64,000 bases of DNA, from positions 23,856,090-23,920,089 of the forward strand of contig NC_053153.1 of the NCBI RefSeq assembly GCF_016808335.1, given 5' to 3'. The stretch comes from Panicum virgatum. Taxonomy: Eukaryota > Streptophyta > Magnoliopsida > Poales > Poaceae. Of the stretch, positions 1-12,878 are shown piece by piece; positions within the stretch are counted from its first letter, which is position 1, and each line of letters starts with the position of its first letter. The notes below the pieces were generated by a model. The model had not been told where the DNA came from, made no database searches, and saw nothing but the letters and a program-made list of their open reading frames with translations. Position numbers and translations under genes: made by a program.

Positions 1-1776
1 CGGGCATCCCCAAGGAGAGGAGCTCGGACGAATGAAACCCTTGTCCAATAAAGTCTTGAGTTGTTTCTTCAATTCTTTCAACTCATGGGGAGGCATTCGG
101 TAAGGCTGTCTAGAGATAGGAGCAGTTCCGGGCTTGAGCTCTATGACGAACTCCACCTCACGATCAGGAGGCATACCCGGTAATTCTTCTGGGAAGACAT
201 CCGGATACTCACAAACCACGGGAATATCTTCCAACGCCGTGGTTTTGGTACCCGCCAAGGCATATAAACAAGATTCCACCTTGGCAAGGGACAGTACAAC
301 TCTACTCCCAGAAGGGTGCAAAAGATCAACGGTGCGGGGCCCACATTTAATAACTCCGTCATGCTTACTCAACCAATTCATCCCAAGAATCACATCTAAC
401 TCCAGCTTGTCTAGAATGAGAAAATTGGCTCGAAAAGTAACTCCCCCAATGAGAATCGGAACCTCACTAGCAAAGTGTCTGGCAATGATTTTCCCACCCG
501 GTGATTCTATATGGTATGGCACTTGTAGGTTTTGAATCTCAAGCTTACTATGCAGCATAAATTTCTTGCTTATGAATGAAAAAGTTGCTCCAGAATCGAA
601 AAGAACACTTGCAGGGTGAGAGTTGATTAGGAGCGTACCCATGAGTACTTCAGCATTCTCCGGAATTTCTTCAGCGGTGGTGTAGTTGAGACGGCCACGT
701 TTAGGAGCTTGTTGTGGCTTAGCTTCTTGACGCGATGCTTGAGGCGGAGGAGCATTGGGTCTAGGTGCATTGAAGGCACCACCACGCCTCGGAGAGGGGC
801 AGTCCCTAGAGATGTGGCCTAAGCCACCACAATTGAAGCACGGACCCTTTGCGGTCACACCTGGGTTGTTCCAATAAGCACTGACCGGCCTAGGAGCTTG
901 TCCTTGAGGAGGTTGAGGGTGACGCACAATCCACATAGGACGTGGAGCTTGAGCACCCGGCGCCCGAGGTGGAAAAGGAGAAGGCCCCAGACGTGGACGC
1001 GAGGAGCTACCGCCTGCTGAGGTAGGAGCAGGACGCTTGTTCTTTGCTTCCAGATTCTTCATCTTGTGCTCGGCTCTAATGGCAATATTCACCAAGTCAT
1101 TGAAGTCTTCAAACTTGGTAGTAGAGAGCTTGTCTTGCAACTCTGCAGAGAGCCCATCATACAGGCGTTCTTGCTTCTTGGCATCGGTGGCCACTTCTTC
1201 AGGTGCATATTGGGAGAGAGTGTTGAAGGCATTGACATAGGCCATCACATCACGACCTCCTTGAGTAAGATTCAGAAACTCCTTCTTCTTGATGTCCATG
1301 ATACCCTTGGGAATATGGAAGGAGCGAAAAGCTGTGCGGAACTCCTCCCATGTGAAGCGGTAGTTGGCAGGGTGAGATGCCTTGAAGTTCCGCCACCAAG
1401 CCCCAGGGGCATCATGAAGTTGATGAGCAGCAAAGAGAACCTTCTCATGGGGCTCACACTCAATAAGATCAAGCTTCTCTTCAATCACATTGAGCCAGAA
1501 ATCGGCATCCAGAGGATCTTTGGAGCCACGGAAGATAGGCGGGTTGGTGCGGAAGAAATCTCCGAACCTGTTCACTTGAGGCTCAGCTCTTGGACCATTA
1601 TTGCCGGGATTGCCCAACTGATTGACTAGGTGTGCCATGAGTTCAGTTTGTCGGGCCAGGACGTCCGCGAGGTTTGGGTGAACTGGAGGATTAGGAAGGG
1701 GATCCTCGTTGTTGCGGTGGTTATTGCCACCCGAACCACTGGCACCATCCCTTTCATTTCCCGAACGCAACACCAT
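1..1776 (-). CDS. Ty3/gypsy element 1 gag-protease-RT (partial)
   Basis: An open frame of 592 codons runs from an ATG at 1776 to the left edge without a stop, so the polyprotein is truncated by the window. Visible parts in order: an acidic N-terminus; a retrotransposon gag region rich in Trp and Phe; a CCHC zinc knuckle (CFNCGGLGHISRDC) near 800-840; an aspartic protease with DSGATFSFI near 570-600; the linker [17 protein letters not shown]; and the start of reverse transcriptase (GFIRPSSSPWGCP) at the edge. Single-frame gag-pol, leftward reading and the long LTR fit a chromovirus-type (Tekay/Del-like) grass element; the clade is inference. No frameshift is seen in this part, so the copy may be young. 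Confidence 0.88.
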   Translation of the reverse strand, partial: MVLRSGNERDGASGSGGNNHRNNEDPLPNPPVHPNLADVLARQTELMAHLVNQLGNPGNNGPRAEPQVNRFGDFFRTNPPIFRGSKDPLDADFWLNVIEEKLDLIECEPHEKVLFAAHQLHDAPGAWWRNFKASHPANYRFTWEEFRTAFRSFHIPKGIMDIKKKEFLNLTQGGRDVMAYVNAFNTLSQYAPEEVATDAKKQERLYDGLSAELQDKLSTTKFEDFNDLVNIAIRAEHKMKNLEAKNKRPAPTSAGGSSSRPRLGPSPFPPRAPGAQAPRPMWIVRHPQPPQGQAPRPVSAYWNNPGVTAKGPCFNCGGLGHISRDCPSPRRGGAFNAPRPNAPPPQASRQEAKPQQAPKRGRLNYTTAEEIPENAEVLMGTLLINSHPASVLFDSGATFSFISKKFMLHSKLEIQNLQVPYHIESPGGKIIARHFASEVPILIGGVTFRANFLILDKLELDVILGMNWLSKHDGVIKCGPRTVDLLHPSGSRVVLSLAKVESCLYALAGTKTTALEDIPVVCEYPDVFPEELPGMPPDREVEFVIELKPGTAPISRQPYRMPPHELKELKKQLKTLLDKGFIRPSSSPWGCP

Positions 1777-2451
1777 CCTGCTAATAAACAAAACGGTTAG
1801 CGGTCAGGAATGAAAGATAGAGGATGATACACAAAGGCAGGGTGGAAAGACAATGTGTAGATAAAAATCTAACACATGATCAACACCGGAATAGCAACTC
1901 TAAGAGATAGAGCAGATTTGGTCCACTAAGATTAGCAAGAACGAGATCAGCGAAAACTAGACCACGACACACTAGATTAGTTAGATGCAGGTTTGAAAAC
2001 CACAAGAAAATATGCATGCATGAGAGGTATGAATGCAACATGACGTCTCCTCACAGCGTGAGCACGCCTTAACGTTCTAACACTCACTTACGATCCGCAA
2101 CAACTGCATTGTCCAACAGCGCTACAACCCACCTACTAGCGCTCAGGACAATGGGTGATTCCCACCTTCTCAACTCCGGTAAAAAGGCTCAAAAGGTTTC
2201 CAGCAGGTGAAAGGGTTTTCCTACGCTACCGCTACTCATGCAGATAAGAGAGGTTAAGCATATCTTAATTAAACAAGTGAAGCAGTAAGGAAGAAATAGC
2301 TCTAAGACCAAGAAAGAAAGGTAGCAACCAGCCTTAAGTTCAAAGTTTTAGCAAAAGTAAACATTAGTGCAAGTGATCAAATTTTATTTGACTCACAACC
2401 CACTAAGCAAATTTTAGGTTCACTTCATGAAACCTTGGCTCTGATACCCGT
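1777..2451 (-). other. Gypsy element 1 leader with primer-binding site
   Basis: Untranslated leader between the 5' LTR and gag. On the minus strand the LTR is followed within 4 nt by GGTATCAGAGCCAAG (plus 2434-2448), which matches the usual primer-binding site for initiator-Met tRNA. I see no other gene in this stretch. Confidence 0.8.
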
Positions 2452-5400
2452 TGTGAGAACCGCCCAATTTGATACTATTTTAAATGAACCGCCGGTCATT
2501 ATCACCCAGATGAGAGTTAACACGTGCTTGCCGTAGAGCGAGCCACGTGTTATCCCACATCTAGAGACACGAATAACCGACACGTCATTCATTCAAAATA
2601 ATACCAAATCCGGTAGTCCCGGTATGTGCTCCAACATACGCCCAGGATCAGCATATGCACATACTGTATACAATCGAATACATAGCCAACAATCCACAAA
2701 GAGCAGTTATATAAAAACCAGAGTTCGAGACTTAATATTACAAGTTCAACATAGGTGGGTTTAAAGCTTCACTTTACAAGCCTTGGGCTCACGCGAGTCA
2801 TATTAAACAGAGATTTAGAGCTTATTGAAAATACATGCTCTCCCGAAGCTCAGCTACGATAAAACCTACTTAAGATGATGATGCCTTGCTCAAGGACATC
2901 ACCACAGCAGCAACAGCCTACTCTTCCCCCGCATTAGGATCAGCGGGGTAGAAATGGCCGAACACCACTTCTGGCTCACCTGCATCTAGGTTTAGAAAGC
3001 ACCCTGAGTACAAAAGGTACTCCGCAAGACTTACGCGATTAAATAAACAAGGATCATGCAAAGGCTCAAAGAAAAGCTTTAAGTTAAGTAATTATTGCAT
3101 AAGCATGAGCTCTTTACACTACCACCTAGCAGAATTAATTAATCTTGCCCAACCCCAAACAATTTTAGTTGATTAAGAGAGCAAAATACTAAACAATAGA
3201 TCATTATCAAGACATGATTCCAAAACCAACAATACCGAAACTCTCTAAGAGGAATTCGGCGAACCAAGAGCTTGCTCATATCCGAGAGCGCGGCAATTCG
3301 AATTGGTTATAACCTTGCAAGGGTGTACTACTTTACCCACACGACACGAGGACCATGCGACTCACCCAACCGATCACGCCGGGCAAGGGGGTACTCACGT
3401 CAACCGTTCCCAACAAGGCTCGATCATTGAACCTCACACCTAGCTTACGAGTAGAGACTTAGTTCCACCAGGGACATCTCTAAACTTTCCTACACATAAG
3501 TCCACCTGGGGACACACTAAGCCTCTCTGCATAGCCTGTAGCCACGTAGCTAGGACTGCACATCAATGATCAAGTCAAAGAAGGTAATTGGCTCATCCGT
3601 TCCATTATATTGGATATGTGGTAGCACGAAAAGGTGCTCAAGGCCGATGGCATCCACTCGGTCCTTAATCGATCCAAGCGGACTATGCCCATGTGACTTC
3701 ATTCTCTAGGCCCTACCATTCCGCTCGAACCTCGCTACTACACTCCACTTATCCCAGCTTCCCAAGTGCGATCAAGGATGGATGGTAAATGTGATACTCT
3801 AACCCAATCCTTTCTTGCAAGTTATACAAGTATTCAAAGCAAAACTAAGCATCTAGTCAAATTAAGTTATTAGCTGACTAACATGTGGCAAGGACATGGT
3901 TAAACAATTCAAGGATGGCTAGTGCATCAAAGTAGGTACAAGGATGCAATACATAGATAATATATAACCCAACAGTACCCGATGAGATAGCTAACTAAAT
4001 CAGATTAAATAGGTGCAAGGAAAATGCTTAGCTGCTTGCCTGGGTTAACTTCCGGCTCGACCACGAACGGGACTCCAAGCTCCGGCTCAACGGACTCGAC
4101 GGGTTCCCCGGGTTCGCTCTCCGACGGTCCGGTCACTAAAATGCATGAATGCGATGCAAGAATTAAGGAATGAACTAAACAGCAAGCATAAATCATGAAA
4201 CAATTTGAGCATGTAGAGAACAAAGCAAAGAACTCAAGAAAATTGGTTTTGCAGCAAAAACATTTTCCTAGAATTAACCATAAATAAAACCGTTTTCAGC
4301 TACTCTAAGCAAAATAAAACAGAAAAGGAATGCAAACTAAACTAAACAAATCCAAGAAAATTATCTTGGAAACTAGGCAGCAACACAAAGCTAACAAAAC
4401 TGGTTTTGCTATTTTATCACTTTCCAGCAAAAAGTTCTATACTAAACCACCTTTTGGACAGCAAGCACGAAATCGAAATGAAACCCTAACCAACAGCAAG
4501 GAAACACAAGAGTAAGATGCACCACTGAAAACTACACCTCACAAGGAGTCTAACAAAATTTGGTTTGACATTTTTCAAGCAGCACACAAATAACTAAGTA
4601 ATAAACTCACTTTTGCAAGATAAAACTATAGATCAATATACAGCAAAGTAACATGCAAAACAATATTTTTCCTAAGTAGATCTCAGCTAGAGGAATCCAA
4701 CAAAATAAGTTTCATAATTTTTGGAGCTATACATGATTTTCTATGGATTTTGCAAGCTTGCAGGAAAATAAAACCTAAAGGAACCCTAGCTAATTCGCTA
4801 GGTACACCCGGATCAGGCCACACCCGTCAGCCAGAGGCCGACAGGTGGGTCCCACGGGCCAGCGACCCACCCCAGGCCGGGTCAAGGTAGGCTGCGGCCT
4901 TGACCGCGGCGTGGGCGCGGCCACGACGTTGCGCGGCGCGGCGTGCGCAAGCCGGTGCGGCGAGGCAGGGCGGAGCAGACCAGGGGCGGCGCGCATGGGG
5001 AAGAGGAGGAGTAGGCGAGCCTCACCGGCGGTGATGCGGGCCAGGAGCGGTGACGGACCGGCGGCGCGACGAACAGAGGCGGCGGCGGGCGGAGGCGCTC
5101 GTCGCCGGCTCTGCAGGGAGGGAGAAAAGGCCGGATTAGCGCCGGAATCGGAGGAGGACGACGCGAGGAAGCTTCCTACGCGACGAATTGAGACGATGCT
5201 CACCGGAGACAGCGAATCGCGGCGGCGACGGGAGCTCGGGCGGCGCGGCAATGGAGGGGGGGGGCTAGGGTTTGAGGCGGGGAACGGGAACGGGCCGGGG
5301 GCGGATAAGGAGAAGGGTGAGGAGAGAGTGAAAGGGCGGCACGGCTCACGACGATGGCCGGCACGTGGCGCGGAAGCCGAGGATGGACGCCGGCGGGCGA

Positions 5401-5511
5401 CGCGTGCGGGCGCGCGAGAGAAAACAGAGAAGGAGAGGGAAGGGGCTGACAGGTGGGGCCCGGCAGAGGATTTTATTTTCTTTTTCCTTTTTTTTTTTCA
5501 GGGCTGTGACA
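2452..5511 (-). repeat. 5' LTR of gypsy element 1 (3060 bp)
   Basis: On the minus strand it begins TGTCACAGCC at 5511 and ends GGTTCTCACA at 2452, the expected TG...CA ends, with the primer-binding site directly after. The right end interrupts the reverse transcriptase of gypsy element 2, with GAGCT flanking at 5512-5516. The second LTR lies beyond the window, so the TSD cannot be checked. The interior is AT-rich on the left and strongly GC-rich at 4800-5470; open frames there (for example 4845-5585 plus) are compositional and are not called genes. Confidence 0.82.
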
Positions 5512-8050
5512 GAGCTAAGATTGGTGCTGAAGTAAGTAGAGTTCTTAGCTTCCGGAAAGCTGTCTCACATTGGTCACTCCAATAGAATTTTGTACCTTTC
5601 TTGAGAAGTTCGGTCATAGGTTTAGCAATTCTGGAAAATTCCGGTATGAACCGACGATAATAACCCGCTAACCCTAAGAAACTTCGGATTTCAGCCACTG
5701 AGGTTGGAGCCTTCCAGTTCAGTACATCCTGTACTTTACTGGGATCAACAGAAATACCCTCAGTCGTAATAACATGACCTAGAAATGGAACTTCCTTTAG
5801 CCAAAATTCGCACTTGCTGAGCTTAGCATATAGCTGATGTTCCCTGAGACGTTGGAGTACTATATGAAGATGCTGAGCATGTTCTTCTTCCGTCTTGGAA
5901 TAGATTAAGATATCATCAATGAATACCACGACGAATTTATCCAGCTCTGGCATGAACACCGAATTCATGAGATACATGAAGTAGGCTGGAGCATTGGTTA
6001 ATCCAAAGGACATGACCAAATACTCATAAAGACCATAACGAGTGGAGAATGCTGTTTTTGGTATATCTGATGGCCGGATTTTGATTTGATGATAACCAGA
6101 TCGAAGATCTATCTTCGAGAAGAACTTGGCACCGGCTAATTGATCAAAGAGAATATCAATGCGAGGAAGAGGATATTTGTTTTTGATGGTGACCGCATTC
6201 AAAGGTCGATAGTCCACACACAATCTTAACCCATGATCTTTCTTTTTCACGAACAAGGCTGGACAACCCCATGGTGAAGCACTGGGTCGGATAAAACCCT
6301 TATCTAATAACTCTTGCAACTGAACTTTCAATTCAGCTAACTCACTTGGAGTCATTCTGTACGGTCTTCGAGATATGGGCGCTGTGCCAGGCTGTAACTC
6401 AATGACAAACTCAATATCCCGATCGGGAGGCATGCCTGGCAAGTCCTCCGGAAACACATCGGGGTATTCACAAACCACCGGAATTATTTCTAGAATCTTC
6501 CCCTCAAGATGGTATATGATAGTGGTTGGAATTTCACGCTGGGAAAGATGAATATTCAAAATGCCATGTGTGGAAGAATTGATTCGGACAATGCGAGATG
6601 AAGTGTCAAGGATAACACGATGTTCCTCCATCCAATTCATTCCAAGAATGATATCTATTCCTTGGTTTGGAAGAACAATGAGATCGGTCTGGAAAACTTT
6701 CCCACCTAGGTCAAGGGATACACCCGGAACACATTGACCGGCTTTTAACGGTGCACCCGGTGCATGAATAATATATGGTCTCTTCATGTGTGTTACTTGC
6801 AAGTTGAGCCGTGCTACGCACGCTTTGCTGATAAAAGTATGAGATGCTCCGGAATCAAATAACACAACAACAGGGCGCTGGTTAACGGAGAAGATACCCG
6901 TCATCACTTGAGTACCGTCAGTAATATCTTCCAATGTGGTGTAGTTCACACGACCCGTTTTGATAGGTACAGTCTTCTTCTTATTATTTTGGGTACTAGA
7001 AGTTGAAATTGGTGTAGGAGGCTGGTAATTGACTTGTCTGCGTGGCATGGGACAATCACGTGCAAAATGCCCAGAAAGCCCGCAGTTATAACAAGGATAG
7101 TTGCTGGGGCGTACAAACTGCGAAGCGGGAGGTCTCTGCCCTTGCTGTGGCGCTGGGAGACGTGGTACCCACGACTGCTGCTGTGGCGGCCTAGCAACCC
7201 AACGGCCTTGCTGCGGTGGACGACTTAGAGTCCACTGACTTCCTGTTTGTACTAGCTTGTACTTCTGGGGCGTACTGCTGGAAGATCCAACAAGTGCCTT
7301 CCTCTTTTTGTCGGCCTTATGAGCTAATGTAGCATCTTCTTGAGTAATAGCCTTATTAACCAGTTCTGTAAAGTGGGCACAAGTAGTTAGGGCCAGTTTG
7401 TCCTGCAGCTTGGTATTCATTCCTCTCCTGAAGCAATCCTGCCTCTTTTCATCACTATCCACATGAAAACCACCATACTGAGCTAACTGGTTGAAGGTTT
7501 GAGCATATTGAAGAACAGTATTGTTTCCTTGCTTCAATTCCAGGAACTCTGCCATCTTCCTTCTCATCAGACTAGTAGGAATATGATGGGCCTTGAATGC
7601 TGCCACAAACTCATTCCAAGTGAGACGCGCACCAGCGGGGAGTAGAGACTTGTGATTAACCCACCATATCTTCGCTGGGCCTCTCAGTTGTTGCGCTGCA
7701 AAGGCGGCCTTGTCTACTTCTGTGCAATTGAGGATACTGAACTTGTCCTCAATGGTGCGAATCCATGCATCGGCTTCAAGAGGATCATCTGCCTTGTGGA
7801 ACAGAGGTGGTTGGGTGGCCAGAAAACCGACATAGTCAGTTTCTGCTGGTGGTGCTTGTCGACCTCTGCCGGCATTATTTTGCACCAATTGCCTCATCAA
7901 TTCGGTCTGCTCATTACGGTCAGCGATAAGAGCTGCAATAGCTTGAGCCAAGGAAGGAGGTGGTTGAGGTTGGGCTCCGTGATTCTCATTTTCATGGTTG
8001 GCAGCGTGGTTATCACCCATCTGCAAAATAACCACCCCTTGGTTAGCCAT
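5512..8050 (-). pseudogene. Ty3/gypsy element 2 gag-protease-RT, interrupted
   Basis: From the ATG at 8050 the frame stays open for about 846 codons until it enters the LTR of element 1, where it stops within a few codons (5498). Domains in order: retrotransposon gag; basic linker; CCHC knuckle ([14 protein letters not shown]) near 7030-7090; protease ([12 protein letters not shown]) near 6840-6870; RT with [14 protein letters not shown] and the catalytic [10 protein letters not shown] box near 5890-5930. RT is cut just after the conserved SAPILA. RNase H and integrase would resume left of element 1, outside the window. It was coding-competent up to the insertion, so element 1 is the younger of the two. 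Confidence 0.9.
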
Positions 8051-9216
8051 TCCGCTATCAGGACTAATTCATGCAAATAAAAAAATGTGCATATCTAATA
8101 TGAACACACAGCATGAATCATTTCCCTTGCGATATGGTTCACCAAGGAAAAATAAACTGACTTGTTTTGGTTGAACCTCATCTACTCACTTGAACCACAG
8201 ATTGGTAACTCGGGGTTGCACACTATTAACTACGAAGCGATCAAAATAACCTTTTTTTTTTTTGATGAGACGCAACCGCAAATAACAAAGCGATCAACCA
8301 ACTCAAATATGCCAGATGCATGCACGTTCTATCGTTTCTCACCCAAGCAAGTACCAATTATGGTATACGAAGACGACTAGTGGCACAATTACGTACTCTC
8401 CCTATATATACTAGTCGTTCCTACGATCAAGGATTTCATAACGCGCTTAACAGAGTTAGTGTTCCTGCAGACAAACCAAAACAACAAGAGAGATATAATT
8501 ATCCATTTCTGGACCCTTCGTGCCAGCACACACGAACGGCCCCCATGTGTCCTACGCCACACGGGTAACGCATATGCAGTTTCCCACATATTAACACATA
8601 CATTACCGTCCACTATAGAGACGGCACCCAAACGTTCGACGCTGAATGGGCAGCGCTGCATACGTCGTAACAACGTATTCACTTCCCGTACACTCGCCTT
8701 ACGGGACATCCATGGGTAGACGTGTCCCAAGGGTCACGGTCATGGCCAACCGCATGACAGGTTTACATCTCGTAACATTGACTTACGAAATGGCCGTGAT
8801 CACAATCACACGACATGAAATCCGCACTCCATATCAGGCGGCAGATAGCGACAGGCTCGTTTGAATTGAGCCTTATCACCTCCTCATATGCTCATCATAC
8901 GGGACCCGCGCACGTATGAAACACGTGGGCTATTCTAAGGACTACCAGAATGCTTACCTTTCTTACCTCAGCGTAGGTGCGTCGTTACAGAATAGTAGTT
9001 GTGCACAAAAGTAAGGTTTAACGAGAAGTAAATGCTGGAAGTGCTGGAATGAATAGATACTTAGATGCCTCCTAACTTATAACACATAATTAGGGCATAC
9101 GAACTATCTATCCTATTCCTTAGCGCATCTAGCGTCAACTTTTCGAAAAACCCAAAAATTTTGCAGTTAAGCACTCAAGTAATCACCCCCCCAGCGCAAT
9201 TAGCTCTGATACCAGC
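8051..9216 (-). other. Gypsy element 2 leader with primer-binding site
   Basis: About 1.15 kb of untranslated leader. TGGTATCAGAGC on the minus strand (plus 9203-9214), two nucleotides from the LTR end, is the initiator-Met tRNA primer site. Short open frames on both strands at 8160-8860 show no recognisable domain and are not called. Confidence 0.78.
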
Positions 9217-12200
9217 TGTCACAGAACAGTCCAAATAATACCGATCAAGTGCACTAATTAACCATTTAACTTAATCCTCCAATAATGCACTTCACCAGTA
9301 CACTCAGACTGCCTGCTTTAACCAGGATCGGTTGCACAGGAACTCTCGCCAAAAGACGAGCACAGGTGATTACAAGCAACAAAAGTTTCCAAACTTAACT
9401 TACAGCCAGAGTTAAACAAAAGTCTTCAAAATTAATTTACAATAAAGTTTTACAAGCCAGAGTTACATTTCGAATACAGAGTTCAAACGCAGCGGAAAAT
9501 ACAAAATAGATTAAAACAAGTTCGAAATACCGTACGGTAGATAACGTCGATGACAAAAGACGAGCTTCACATCTTGCCCACTGATGTGAGGCTCACCTGC
9601 CTGCAATCACGGAGAAGGCGGAACCCACTCGAACGTCCAACCTGGAGGAAGAGGCTGACCACTCCAGGACGCACTGATTTCCTCGAAGTCTTCCGGAATA
9701 CAGCCTGCTCAGAAGGGTTACAACCAAACCCTGAGTATTCTAATACTCAGCAAGGCTTACCCGTCTATGGGTATACTTAGCCCATTATCTAGACATGCAC
9801 AGCTCTTTGGCTCTGGGTTATTTTGCTGAAAAGCTACTAAAACTGGATCCTTACTTTCAATATTTTAGCTCCAATTGTGTTGATAGCTAGAAACTAGGTT
9901 TGCCTACTTCTCTAGAGCACACATGGTTAATCATATTATCTTTTCAAGAACACCACATAAAACCATCTTTTCTCTTTCTGTCCTTTTAATTCTTACTACG
10001 ATGCGACGCATTGACCAAGGCTCTCATATCCGCGAGTCACGGCGAATCGATCCGATTTAACCTTGCAAGGTGGACCTAACTCACACGACACGCGTAAACC
10101 CCGTCGGGCCACACACGTCAACTGTTCCCATAATTACCCCGAAGTCTGAATCAAGCCCGCAAGCACCCGGATGATGAGCCCCGCACGTGCGAACACCCAG
10201 TGAACCCGTGGGCTACTTCACCATCCGTCAACCCTACCCAGCACCGCAGGTCGAGACCCAGATTCCGACGCAATTAAGGTAATTAGCTTACCGGTTTCGA
10301 CTACCTCCTACTTCCGGCATGTGGTTAGTACTGTTCAATCCTCAGTCAAAGGGCCAACAACGGAACGGTCCTCAATCGACACAGGCGGAGACTCAACTTT
10401 CTTTAATCAATAATCATGTCCAACTTTCCCTCCGCCCGGTCTCCAATTTCCTTCTCATTGCATTATTTCTCAAACACTGCCTGAGGTAACAACCCTACAT
10501 CTCGCGGGTGACAGGAAATCACCCGTCTTCTACCGAGTTTAATTAAGCATAGCGGTGCTAGCGATAACTGCACTAGTAAGGACACTGGGTATACAAGATT
10601 ATGCATCTATGGTTCCAATCAATTCCTTGAACGTAAATGCACAATATTTTAAATATAACATGGAGTAATTAAAATAAGGGATATGCTCCGGGGCTTGCCT
10701 TGCAAGTCAGCGGGGTTAGTGGTTTCTCCGGGAGCTTGATTAACGACTTCTCCTGGCTGCGGTTCTCCTGCGAAAGGCTCCTGGACCGGCTCGGCAACCA
10801 GCTCGTAGGCGATTTCGGTGTCGGCGGCTACACGAGGAAAAATATGCCATGCATGAGACTCAAGAAATGATGCAAAGCACTACTAACAACGAAAGACATG
10901 GACCAACTCCAAAAGTGTCTATAGAGCAACCTTACAACTAGGGTTACGATAGCAATGGTTTAGAACGGATGTGCAGCTTTTGGTTCTAAGGCCTTTTTAG
11001 CCTGAAGTGTCTCCTATCAAGCAAAAGTTACGAACTCGCTTCAAAGGATTAACACAACCCTAGAACAACATGGATCAAAATAACTAGGGGCTTGTTTTGT
11101 TGCAAAACACATGCATGCATAAAAGAATTAATTACAACAAAAATAAGAACAGAACCTAGCTAGGGATAAATTAAAAGCAAGGACTTGACTTGCAGACATG
11201 ATCTAGCAATAATAAATAAGAATAACATGATTTTGCTAAAGCATGCTACACAAATTTTCTCACATTTAAAGACGACCGAAACCATTTATTTAACTCTAGC
11301 AAGGTAAACTAAACATAAAAAGATTTATGCCAAAGTGTACAACACCAGCACATGAGATTTTTACAGTGGATTACACATGCAATGAGTAGGTTACCACAAA
11401 TTTTTCAGGATTTTTAGACAAATAGAACAACCGATACAAAATAATCTAGCTTAAACGCAAACCCTAAATTTAGTAGGGGCAAAAGTGACATTTCACATGA
11501 ACCAGTATTTTTCTTCTGAAGATCTAGATTTAAGAAGACTAACAAAATTTGGTTTGCATTTTTAGCATTTTTATGCATTTTTCTACCAATTATCAAACTT
11601 CCAGCCAAAAATATACAATAAAGAAAACAAAACCATCCCTAATCCCCCCTTCTCTCTCTGACCCGCGGGTCCCACCCGTCAGTGGCTCAAAGAGAGAAAA
11701 GGGGGCGCCCCTCCCCTGCTCTGCTCGCCCGCACGCCATGGCCGTGGCAACCACCAGGCTCGGCGGCGGCGGCGGTCTCCGCGGGCGGGCTCCGGGCGGC
11801 GGTGCGGTGGTGCGGGCCCGCGGCCAGGGCGGCCGGCGGAGCGGGGCAAGGGCGCTCGCAGGGCCGGGGCGACGGCGCGGGGCACCTGCGAGGCGACGGC
11901 GGCGGCAGCGCAGGGGCGCGCGCGGCGGCGCGGCGGTCCGGTCCAGCCGTGGCCGGCCGGCGGCGGAGGCGGGGCGCGCGCGCGGCTAGTGGCCCAGGCG
12001 AACCCCATGCGCTAGGCGGCGCCGCGCAAGGCTGCACAGAGGCGGCCCGCAGCGGGCGCAGCGGCGGCGCCATGGCGACCACGGCGGCGCGGCGGCGGTC
12101 CAGCGCCGACGGCCGCGGAATCGAGCGGGGATAGGGTTGGGAAGGGAGAGGATAGCGCGGAGAAGCTCACCGGCGACTCAATTTGAGCGGAGGAAGATCG

Positions 12201-12878
12201 GAAGGTGGAGCTCGACGGCGAGGCAGAGCTTCAGCACGGAGCAGCCATGGCGGACGCGGCGCAGGCGCTGATTCGGCCTAGGGTTGGCTCGAACGAGCTC
12301 GGGAACGGGACGGCGTGCGTGCTGGGCAAGGCGAGGAGGGTCGAGGGAGGTCGAGGCGCGAGGAAATGGCGGCGAGACGGCGGTGGGCGGCCAGCACAGC
12401 TCCGGCGACGGCGAGCAGCGGGGCTAGGGTTGGTCGGCTCTGCTCGCGGCGCGAGGAAGGGGAATGAGAGGCGAAAATGAGCACGACTCTGTGCGGATAA
12501 GGATGGGAGTGTGTGCACGATGGGCGAGGTTCGTCGGCGCGACGCGTGGCGACCCCAACGTCGAGGCCGGCGAGGCACTGACCAAACGGGGCACAGTAAC
12601 CGAATTTGTGTGATTTTAGCCGACTTTGACCGTCCAAAGCTCCAAATTTTACATTGGAACATGAAATTTGGCCAAAACAAAAGTTGTAGAGGACGATAAG
12701 AGCTACAACTTTTGTTTTGGGCGAAAGTTGATTTGAAGCTTGGATCACGGAGAAAAATGAGATCGAACACTGCTAAACAATGTTTTACCACGAACTCGAT
12801 TAACGCTAACAATGGTGTTTAACCTTAATTAGCGATTAATCACGGCATTAGCGTCAAAACTAACACCGGGGTGTTACA
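9217..12878 (-). repeat. 5' LTR of gypsy element 2 (3662 bp)
   Basis: On the minus strand it begins TGTAACACCCCGG at 12878 and ends GTTCTGTGACA at 9217. Like the LTR of element 1 it has an AT-rich part (9217-11640) and a GC-rich part (11650-12560), and both share the gag-pol organisation, so the two are related families. Long GC-rich open frames here (11679-12134 on both strands, 12231-12812) are compositional. The partner LTR is outside the window. Confidence 0.8.
12672..12720. repeat. Perfect 18-bp inverted repeat in the LTR
   Basis: CCAAAACAAAAGTTGTAG (12672-12689) and its exact reverse complement (12703-12720) flank a 13-nt loop. It lies about 160 bp inside the upstream end of the LTR of gypsy element 2 and could form a hairpin in DNA or RNA. 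Confidence 0.9.

Noticed and set aside
4845..5585. 246-codon plus-strand frame in the LTR of gypsy element 1
   Set aside because: Arg/Gly/Ala-rich, mirrored by frames on the other strand, no domain, and it runs across an LTR boundary; GC composition explains it.
11549..12812. Several overlapping frames of 100-190 codons on both strands
   Set aside because: All lie in the GC-rich part of one LTR with low-complexity products; stop codons are rare by composition.
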